Below are positions 56,594 through 64,000 of a DNA stretch of 64,000 bases, one piece after another. The stretch comes from Parastagonospora avenae f. sp. tritici 18332-5. Lineage: Eukaryota > Ascomycota > Dothideomycetes > Pleosporales > Phaeosphaeriaceae. The stretch's first letter is position 1; the number at the start of each line of letters is the position of its first letter. The translations under genes were made by a program, and so were the position numbers. A model generated the notes under the pieces. That model saw only the letters and a program-made list of their open reading frames with translations. It searched no databases and was not told the DNA's origin. The stretch is taken from positions 310,001 to 374,000 of the forward strand of contig JAFJTR010000005.1 of NCBI GenBank assembly GCA_022559985.1, in the 5' to 3' direction.

Positions 56594-57046
56594 TGTATCT
56601 GCGTCCTTTCTTCGATGTTCTCGTAGTTAAAGGCAAGTGTCGCAAAGTCACAAGATCAAATGCACAGCGAGAATCACTTGTGAGGGCCTGCAGGCCAACC
56701 GTCAGCCTCGGCCCGTCAACAGCCATCAGCGATTAGCGGGGGATACTAGCGCGGGGCCTTCGCGCCTGCCGCATCGACGGTTCTAGCCTTGATCCCAGCG
56801 CGCTGGCTGCCGAATAAATGCTGCGTCACGTGCACCTAAAGTCAACTTCACTTGGTATTACCATCGTGTGATTGCTCCTCGCTCACTTCACCAATCTTCC
56901 ACGCTACTATATAAGCACACCGCTGTGCCGCGCTGCAGTCCTCTGCACCGTCTCATCGTTCGCAACTCGCATTCGCTTGGATAGAAGCTCAACATTCAAT
57001 CGAACCACTGCGGATTTGGGCGCATTCAGCCTTATCCACGACCAAG
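56594..57046. promoter_or_regulatory. Divergent promoter region, PEX19 / UBC9
   Basis: 453 bp between the two start codons. A TATATAAG at 56908-56915 lies about 132 nt upstream of the UBC9 ATG, with a CCAAT at 56891-56895 a little upstream. Confidence 0.55.
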
Positions 57047-57644
57047 ATGTCAGGCACTCTGTGTATGAACCGATTATCTGAGGAGAGGTATATATCGCCA
57101 AAGTACTTCACGTTCCCACAAACCACTAACGCGCCCCAGGAAGCAATGGCGACGCGACCACCCCTTCGGCTTCTTCGCAAAGCCCATGCGCGGCGCAAAT
57201 GGCATGATGGACCTCAAGAAGTGGGACTGCGGCGTACCGGGCAAAGAGAAGACAATCTGGGAAGGCGGGCTATTCAAGCTAGAAGTCTCGTTTCCGGATG
57301 AGTACCCTACCAAGCCGCCCAAGTGTACGTCTCCCTACCACTTCTCACTGTCCTCGATGTAGCACCGAGCTGACAACTTTCCGCACTTAGGCAAATTCGT
57401 ACCTCCGCTGTTCCACCCAAACGTCTACCCCTCGGGCACCGTCTGCCTCTCGATTCTCAACGAGGAAGAGGGCTGGAAACCGGCGATTACGATCAAGGAT
57501 ATTCTGATGGGCATTCAGTCGCTGCTTGACGAGCCGAACCCGGAATCCCCTGCGCAAGCCGATGCGTTCAATCTATTCAAGAAAGATCGGACGGCGTATG
57601 AGAAGAAGGTCAAGAACATCGTGAAGGAGAATCCTGCGCCTTAG
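57047..57644 (+). CDS. UBC9: SUMO-conjugating enzyme Ubc9
   Basis: Three exons: 57047-57087, 57140-57324 and 57391-57644. They total 480 nt, or 159 residues. E2 enzyme that transfers SUMO to substrates. Features: LSEERKQWRRDHPFGFFAKP, MDLKKWDCGVPGKEKTIWEG, FKLEVSFPDEYPTKPPKCKF, HPNVYPSGTVCLSILNEEEG with the active Cys at about 94, and WKPAITIKDILMGIQSLLDE. The basic N-terminus and the EEEGW insertion distinguish Ubc9 from ubiquitin E2s. Length and catalytic residues are normal. Introns are canonical. Confidence 0.98.
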
Positions 57645-58163
57645 GTGGTCGCCCCCGATAAGTTCGCCCGCCCGCCATCTGTGATTTTGCAAAGATGGCG
57701 GCAGAGCATGGCTGCGGCGGCGTCAATTTGAGAAACGGCTATGCGCATACGGCGACTGGAGGAATGAGAGGTATCGCGAGGGGGCATGCTTCGGCGTGGT
57801 GCATATTGGGCGTTCAGAGGCGCATTGCTTTGCATTGAGCAAAGTGCCGATTGGGATTTATTATACCTGCTCTCCTATCATGGCTGGACAGCGAGGAGAC
57901 ATTGGTAAATGAGGAAATGATTACTATTCCAGTCCTGTGTGCCACCAGTTGCACACCAACTTGACCAGATTCCCAAGCAAGATCATGACTGAGATTCCCA
58001 TCGCAACGATATCCGTATTAATACATTCGAAACCTGAACTGAAAGTGACTCGAAACCCGTCCTTCGTTGCAATCTCAATTCGAGTTTTGTCTACTGCGCC
58101 AAACCCACAAAAGTTTGAAAGTTTGACCAAAGTCGCATCGTTCGTGACATGCCGCGAGTTTTT
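57645..58163. other. Gap between converging UBC9 and the PABP2-like gene
   Basis: 3' flanks. No gene recognised. Confidence 0.5.
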
Positions 58164-59192
58164 CTAGTATGGGCGGAATCCGGGCCCTCCTCTTGGGCGG
58201 TATCCGCCACGGTAACCGCCTCCTCGTGGTGGGCCGTAGCCGCCACCGCCGTATCCGCCTCCTCCTCGTCCACCGTACGGGCCGCCGCGGCCTCCATATC
58301 CGCCGCCACCACCACGACCTCCGCGAGGGCCTCCGCGTCCGCCTCGTGTCATGCCAGGAAGATTGGTTCGCTTGGGTACGACCTGGAAACGTGTGAGTAA
58401 TCCTAGCCATGCTAGTATCGTGACCTCGACCTACCTTCAGATTCCGGCTGCGAAAGACGCTGTTGTCGAGCACTAGCGCTTCGTTGACCAGACTGGGTTC
58501 AGTGAACTCCACGTACGCATACCTGCATACGCTCATTAGCGTTCCGATCTTTCTGCCAAGCTCTTGCCAGGTCGCGAAAGACGACAAGATCAACGCGTGA
58601 GTCAAAGGTGGATGACTATGCTGCTCCGACTCATTGCGCGCTCGGTGCTGTGCGCAGCGATGCACAGTCAAAATGTCAAAATATGTGACTACGCGTGACT
58701 CTTCAAAGAAAACCTCCTCTTTGTACTAACCCTTTAGGATGACCTGTGAACTTGTCCAGCAGGATAGTCACACGGTTGATGCTGCCGATGCTCTGGAAAT
58801 GTGCCTGGATCTCTTCAGGGCTTGCGCCGTAGTCGACGTTGCCGACGAAGACACTCCGCGCGTCGACGTCTTCTTTGCTTTCGCGCATCTCGTGGCGCTC
58901 TGTGTCAAGAGACTGCTGCATCTCGCGGAGCTTGGCTGCTTCCTCCTCCATCTCTTGCACGCGTCGCCTCATAGCGGAGATCTCTTCCTATACGGCCCTG
59001 TCAGCCGCTGTTTCTTGTGGTACATACGGGCGCGCCCGCAAGTATAGAGTGCCATCGTAATATAACGCGCTATATCTACTAGAGTTTTGCGCGCCTTAAT
59101 CGCAGAATCGGTCGTACCTCTTCGTTGGGGTCCTCTGCGGTGTCGAGGCGCTCATCCTCCTCTCGCTTCTGCTCGATCTCAACGTCCGACAT
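58164..59192 (-). CDS. PAB2: Poly(A)-binding protein 2-like RRM protein with RGG tail (Pab2/PABPN1 type)
   Basis: Four exons: 59118-59192, 58731-58987, 58435-58522 and 58164-58382. They total 639 nt, or 212 residues. A coiled-coil start (MRRRVQEMEEEAAKLREMQQ) is followed by one RRM with RNP2 SVFVGNVDY and RNP1 KGYAYVEF (about 66-140), then VVPKRTNLPGM and a Gly/Arg-rich tail ending RGGPGFRPY, a target for arginine methylation. This order (coiled coil, single RRM, RGG tail) is that of nuclear Pab2/PABPN1, which acts in poly(A) tail synthesis and exosome-linked decay. Two introns are long for this genome (130 and 208 nt). Confidence 0.93.
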
Positions 59193-59796
59193 GGCTGTGT
59201 TCGTCTAAGAAAGCCTCTGAAAAGTGTGTCAGGAGAGAGAAATAACTTTGCGCGGGCTTCGGAGCTTACAAGGCTACTGTGGCTACAGTATGTGATACTG
59301 TATTAGTAGATACGCGTGATGCTAGCTGGTTTATGAGCTGCTGCCTAGCTTCGGAAGCTAATGCGACAGTGTTGGAGAGGGTTGTTGAAGAGTGGTATGA
59401 AAAGAGCGACACCTGATGGAGGTGATGAATAGTTGCTCATGGTAAATGACGAATGGCGTCGGGGTTCCCTTAGCGCGGTGCCAAGGCTGGCGAGCGGCCG
59501 GTAGCCGCGACTCACGTCACGCTTCATTCTCGTGTTACGCTCAATGTCCGAGAGCATTACGCACACATCCAATACCTAGGTATATGCGCAGTCTCAAATC
59601 ATATGTCACGAATTTCGCATTGAATCTTGGAGAATGTTCATTTTCGAATTCTTTATTTTTGCTCCAGTCCAACGCCTCCCTAAAAATTGGCATACGCGCA
59701 ACGGCAGCCCACGTATTCGAGAATCTGTACGGCGGAGTGTGAATGCGTTCGGAGCCCGAATTTGGCTCTATCAACTGCCTCGGACCTTTTCCATCT
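59193..59796. other. Intergenic, no gene recognised
   Basis: Promoter side of the PABP2-like gene and 3' flank of the BTB pseudogene. Nothing else recognised. Confidence 0.45.
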
Positions 59797-60479
59797 TCAG
59801 ACTTTGTATGCGCTTCTCTTCAGCTTCTTTTCCTCCTCAGTCATGCCCTTGATAGCGCGCATCATCAGAAATATACGAGCGAAGGCCTCCTGGGGTACGC
59901 GGTGTATCTGGTCCGCGTTTCCGAGCTTGGGATCGCAGTCCTCTATGACATCGTTGACATAGAACATATCGACGAGAAAGTGCAAAAATGGATTGTGCTC
60001 TGTCAAGTTTTCGAAAGCGTGAGCGATGAGGATATAGGACGGGGCCATCTTAACGACCTCATTGATATCGAACAAAGAGCTGAGGATTGTATCCTTGAGT
60101 TCAGACACCATGAATCTGTCGGCTAGGATATATGTGTAGAGCAGAGTCGAGTTATGAGCCATACCAAGAGCCGTACGTTTGAATCCGGGGATCTTCTTCT
60201 CGTAAAGCCAATCTACGAAGACGTCGAAGTACTTTGTTTTATGTCCTCCAGAGTGTTGACGCCTTCGTCAGTCTCGCTGAAGTTGCCTGAGAGAGCACCG
60301 CGAAAGTACTCGGAATAGTGGATCAAAAGGCCCTTGTGTAAGTTGTAGTCCTTCTTCTCCTCGCCGACTCGGACGATGAAGGTATCGGACACGACAATTG
60401 CGCTGCACCTCGTTAGCTTTGTATGTACATGCTCTAGACGCGACGTCACTCACCTGGCGCGCGGAGCTGTAGTTGCCAT
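59797..60479 (-). pseudogene. BTB/POZ-domain gene with a one-base frameshift
   Basis: Exon 1 is 60454-60479 (ATG at 60477-60479). A 51-nt intron with a GTGAGT donor and GCTAAC branch follows, then exon 2 from 60402. The frame reads SAIVVSDTFIVRVGEEKKDY, LHKGLLIHYSEYFRGALSGN and NTLEDIK, then breaks at 60231-60242. The family sequence resumes in another frame as KYFDVFVDWLYEKKIPGF, LLYTYILADRFMVSELKD and AHAFENLTEHNPFLHFLVD, to the stop at 59797. Loss of one base in the AAAACAAAG stretch (expected DIKPKYFDVF) explains it, and no intron fits. It belongs to the same type as the two disabled BTB genes at 15.7-18.2 kb, but is not a close copy. Confidence 0.82.
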
Positions 60480-60886
60480 TCTAGTGCCGGACGGCAGCTT
60501 AGGAGTCGTCGACACGTTCGATTGCGAGCAGTGGGAAGATGCGGATCTGGGGTAGTTCCGGAATGTGTCAAGAAGTAGGGGTGGGGGATGGACGTAAACG
60601 AAATCTTTTAGCCCACCGGTGCGTTTGCTTCGAGCTCTCACTTTCACTGTGCACGTACGTTCGCGGAGATCTCATGAAACTGCTAAGCCACATCGAACGT
60701 GTGCTTGCTGGGGCGGTGAAGGAGCGGCATGCTGCGAGCGTTTAGTTCCTAATTCTGTAGCCTAAATGTCCCCGACGTATTCATCAGTAAGTCAGAGCGT
60801 TCTTCATATTGCACTGAGAGTAAACAGGCCGTCGCAAAGTCATGAATTTCATTATCTAAAAGTTATCTAAATTTCTACAGGTTGCA
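60480..60886. other. Intergenic, no gene recognised
   Basis: Promoter side of the BTB pseudogene and 3' flank of the rhodopsin-fold gene. Confidence 0.45.
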
Positions 60887-62419
60887 TCATACTTCGCGGC
60901 TCAATGGCTCGCGATCCATCAGCACTGTCATGTACTCCAAGTCGATGTCTATGCTTTCCACATCCTGACTCCAACGCTTCGACTTGGTACCCAGCGAGTA
61001 CTGACTTGCTGAGTAGATACTGGGTGCATATACACTGCTCCCTGCTGTACTAGGTATGGCGTACAGGTCATGTGGATGCTTCTCAGGTTGTAGTTTAGCC
61101 TGCGTGAGGCGTTTTATCTCCTCCCGCTCCTCGTAATACATCGGCCGACCAAGTTCCTCTTGCTTCGAAGATCTTGAGTCAACCTGTGTACTCTTCCGAC
61201 CACTCCACGAGTCGCTCTTCCTGGGTCTCAACGACCATGGCCCTGAGGCATAGGTGAGAGCCATGCGGACCTTCTTGCCTTTTGCCTGTATCAGCTTTGG
61301 TAGGCATAGGGCGCAGGCTATAATGAAGCCAAGGGAGGCTTCGACTTCCGTCCAGAGGCCAATGAAGAGGCCATTGTGGGAGACGTCTGCTTTGGCAATG
61401 ACGGGTGCGATTTCAACGGTGAAGACGATACGCATGGCAGATGCAACGCATGCTCTGTTCGCACAGTCAGTATTGTCCATGGTTACTGGGATGTATACAT
61501 ACAGTAGACCGGTCGCAAACATGAGAGTGACGAAAATCTTCTTTGACAAAGGCACATTCAATCGCCATAAAGATGCGGAGGGTAGAACGAGAATGACGAT
61601 GTCGGAAATCATGTTGAAAGCACCCTGCGAAAGAATGATGTCGTTGACGTCGTGGCACTTCCCGCCAGGGGTGAGCTTGAACCAGATCATTTTCCGTGGA
61701 GCGCAGTAGAACAGCGTCCAGAACATGAAGAAGACATATGCGATGAAGGTCGCTATCATTGTCGCCCATGCACCAAAGAACATCAACCTGTTTACACTGC
61801 GACAAGGTGCGAACATCTTGAGGTATTGCAGGAGGATCGCCATCTTCACTAGGAAACAGAGCGGACAGTACACGACCTGTGCAAGGTTCGCCCACTGGAC
61901 AGGTCAGTTCAGACCGTGACAGAGACATGAATGAAGACTTACGTAGAGCTGATTGAACAGTTGCTCCAGGGTTACTTGCCATTGATGGACGCCGGCACCC
62001 CAGTATATCATGAAGTAGCCTAGGATAAGTTCGACTATGATCAGAGGCTGTGTCTTTACTTAGATAATGGTCGCTGACATGCCGCACTGGACACACTTAC
62101 AAATGATAAAAATAAGAAGTCTAAACAAGTCAGCAACTTGATCACGTCTGTAGTCCGTCGAGTACTTACAGTCCGCCAATTCAAAGCCTCCCACGATTGC
62201 CACCCTTGTATACACCCTCAAAGACAGAAAGAAAGCCGGTACCGTAATGCAAATTATTGCAACAACGAGGAACCACACTTGGTCCGGGCCACTAGTCGTC
62301 ATCGTCATGTCCGCTCCTTCGTGTGCCTGAGCAGGCGACATGGCTGGAAGTTGCAGATAGTAGGTCATTGGATCCACGCCAGGAGGCACCTGGATTCCAT
62401 CGGGAACGAGTCCAGGCAT
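60887..62419 (-). CDS. PTH11/SAT4-like rhodopsin-domain membrane protein
   Basis: Five exons: 62170-62419, 62101-62120 (20 nt), 61943-62047, 61503-61894 and 60887-61454. They total 1335 nt, or 444 residues. The fungal rhodopsin (SAT4) domain has seven hydrophobic segments. The first is VWFLVVAIICITVPAFFLSL followed by RVYTR; later ones include PLIIVELILGYFMIYWG, NLAQVVYCPLCFLVKMAILL, FMFWTLFYC and NMISDIVILVLPSASLW. Members include PTH11-type receptors that sense surfaces. No CFEM domain precedes the TMs. The cytosolic tail (about 120 residues) is Ser/Lys-rich with YAPSIYSASQYSLG. The 48-nt last intron is in frame and stop-free; retention would insert 16 residues between TM segments. Confidence 0.88.
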
Positions 62420-63320
62420 CTTGTTGTGTCACGCAAAGGACTGAAAATTGAAAATGTGGCAGGAATGTACGCACGGCGACCGCATAAAATCAACAGAACT
62501 GTTGGTCTTACGGAGATACTATAAAGCTAGCACCATCAGACCTAGACTGCTTGATTACGGAGTCCATGTCGCTGTGGAGGAGTACCATAGCGAGACTATG
62601 ACGAGTGCGGTGTGTGCACGGACCCTCTACTGTAGTGAATTGCGCCGAACGTGAGGGTTGGCATCCACATGGAGGCTTGGATGCACCACAAAGTGTTGAC
62701 TAGCATCGAGAATACGGAGTGGCTTTACGCCGGCCAGATGTGGGCTTTTTGGATGCGGCGATGTGGTGTGGTTTTACACGTGGGGTGACAAGCGGAACTA
62801 CACGGCCGTTGACTTGACCAAGCTGCGCGTGTTTCGAGACGCGAAGTTTCGGTTTATAACAGTACACGTTAAAGGTGAGGATGTAAATGCGACGAATCGG
62901 AGAATGAAACCGACGACACTAGCGATGCAATGTTGGTCGTCATTGGCTGCGCAAAACCTACCTTGTACGATGCATGACTTGGCACCAATGCGAAGTGTGT
63001 AATGCCTTTAGAACTGTGTGTTTCGGATAGACTAGTGCTATCCACGTGGAGCATTCGATTCTTGTCCGAATGCTTGAAACTGCCCAGACGGTGGAGGCGA
63101 TTCAGCCTTACCCATAAGCCCTAAGTCTTACACATAAGCCCTGAGGCTTCCACGTAAGCCCGAGCCGTCCTATATGTAGAGTCCCGAACGACCGCTTTGC
63201 CTCAGGATTGAGGCTCGGCGCACTTGGACCCCCGTAAATTCAGATCTTAGGATACGCACGACGAAGAAATCATATACTCGCTATCATCAAAGTGGTACAT
63301 AGTCGCTGTTACGGAAGCTA
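62420..63320. other. Intergenic, 0.9 kb, no gene recognised
   Basis: Promoter of the rhodopsin-fold gene and 3' flank of the hydrolase. Carries a short tandem repeat at 63105-63164. Confidence 0.45.
63105..63164. repeat. Three tandem 20-bp units
   Basis: gccttacccataagccctaa, gtcttacacataagccctga and ggcttccacgtaagcccgag are adjacent and diverged. No coding context. Confidence 0.75.
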
Positions 63321-64000
63321 TCAAACCCCGAAAAGATTTCTCGTCATGATCATCGGCGGACGATCGAATGGCGCATCGTTGAACGGAAAAGTATCAGCAG
63401 GACAAATGATACCATCCTTAGGCAACGAACCATCGCTAAAGTACTTCCTCAGGTACCCATACATACACTCCGACATTGATGCTATCGTTGTATGCCCAAC
63501 ACCGTCCTGAATTAGCAGCCTCGCCCCTCCGAATCGATTTGCCATCTTTCGGGCATTTCTCAAAGGCGTGACTGGATCGATGGAAGCCGAGAGAAACAAC
63601 AGAGGATTGCTTGTGTTCGGAGCACCCGGGTAGCCGTTGAAGACCTGTGACTTAGGCGCTCTGATGTCGAGCTTGCGACAACTGATCGAAGTGCCTGCCG
63701 CCCACGCTTCACCAAGGTACTTGCTCGTCCTGATTAATTCGTCCGCGCGCGCAACGAAGCCGTCGTAGGTCAGGTTTGCGCGTCCGTTTGCATCAGCGCA
63801 TGCGATGAATTTTGCAGGCTCCTTGTCTGGATAAGACCAGAGAGGAGTTTCGGAGCAGCCGCCAAATCTGAGGGCGAGGCCCAGATTGTGTGCGATGCCA
63901 GTGCCGTTTCCCGCTTCAAGTTCGACGAGAATCTTGGCAAGTTCCACGTAAGACTCAAGCGGAGAGTATAATGCCTTGGCCACGACCATATTCAGATGCG
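63321..64000 (-). CDS. TAP-like alpha/beta hydrolase, C-terminal part (cut by window edge)
   Basis: Open frame of 226 codons entering from the right edge and ending at 63321. It shows the C-terminal half of a TAP-like (tripeptidyl aminopeptidase) alpha/beta hydrolase: LLFLSASIDPVTPLRNARKM contains the catalytic Asp, and LIQDGVGHTTIASMSECMYG contains the catalytic His. A Cys-containing C-terminal lid (DGIICPADTFPF) is typical of secreted members. The nucleophile Ser, the N-terminus and any signal peptide lie beyond the window. The likely role is peptidase or esterase outside the cell; substrate unknown. Confidence 0.85.
   Translation of the reverse strand, partial: HLNMVVAKALYSPLESYVELAKILVELEAGNGTGIAHNLGLALRFGGCSETPLWSYPDKEPAKFIACADANGRANLTYDGFVARADELIRTSKYLGEAWAAGTSISCRKLDIRAPKSQVFNGYPGAPNTSNPLLFLSASIDPVTPLRNARKMANRFGGARLLIQDGVGHTTIASMSECMYGYLRKYFSDGSLPKDGIICPADTFPFNDAPFDRPPMIMTRNLFGV

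Noticed and set aside
1..64000. CRISPR array, prokaryotic operon or viral insertion
   Set aside because: No regularly spaced repeats; spliced eukaryotic genes and a nuclear tRNA intron throughout.

Overview
This window looks like nuclear DNA of a filamentous ascomycete (Pezizomycotina). Nearly every multi-exon gene has short introns, mostly 46-66 nt, with GTRNGT donors and CTRAC/CTGAC branch sites. Fungal signature genes are present: a hybrid histidine kinase, a KEX1 carboxypeptidase, a Mid2-type wall sensor, a PTH11/SAT4-type rhodopsin-fold protein, a secreted pectate lyase, BTB and 2EXR families, and a DUF7708 protein. A Dothideomycete is my best guess, inferred from gene style only. Exon junctions were placed by hand from splice signals, reading phase and recalled family conservation. 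For all the spliced housekeeping genes the exon lengths sum to a multiple of three.

Layout. 0-8.7 kb: MPP10 (5' part), a ketopantoate-reductase-like gene, a seven-exon GAF hybrid histidine kinase, and a CDC123/D123-like gene with a broken frame, all on the minus strand. 8.7-11.9 kb: a gap with long poly-C tracts, an intron-containing tRNA-Phe(GAA), and a steroid 5-alpha-reductase family gene. 13.4-20.4 kb: a Mid2-like sensor, two disabled BTB genes and a pectate lyase. 22-30.2 kb: a zincin-like protein, a Ser-repeat protein, SKI8 and GUK1 sharing a 237-bp divergent promoter, and RAE1/GLE2. 30.6-38.7 kb: RAD52, KEX1, SFM1 and an endosulfine (IGO1). 39.6-52.3 kb: a more accessory stretch with two 2EXR-type genes (one disabled), glucosidase I, a P-loop kinase, a DUF7708 protein, and disabled AAA+ ATPase and APH-kinase genes. 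54.7-64 kb: a conserved fungal unknown, PEX19, UBC9, a PABP2-like RNA-binding protein, a third disabled BTB gene, a PTH11/SAT4-like receptor and the 3' part of a TAP-like hydrolase.

The strongest pattern is a contrast. Housekeeping genes (RNA processing and export, SUMOylation, peroxisome biogenesis, recombination, nucleotide metabolism, glycoprotein trimming) are all intact. Six of the lineage-variable family genes (three BTB, one 2EXR, one APH, one AAA+) carry one to three clean lesions in otherwise well preserved frames. The nonsense lesions are all compatible with C-to-T or G-to-A change, and the rest are single-base frameshifts. Other points are two probable GC-AG introns, very small exons (3, 8, 18 and 20 nt), a possible dual-targeted guanylate kinase, and a PEX19 intron whose retention would remove the farnesylation signal. 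I did not find a convincing new defence or biosynthetic system.
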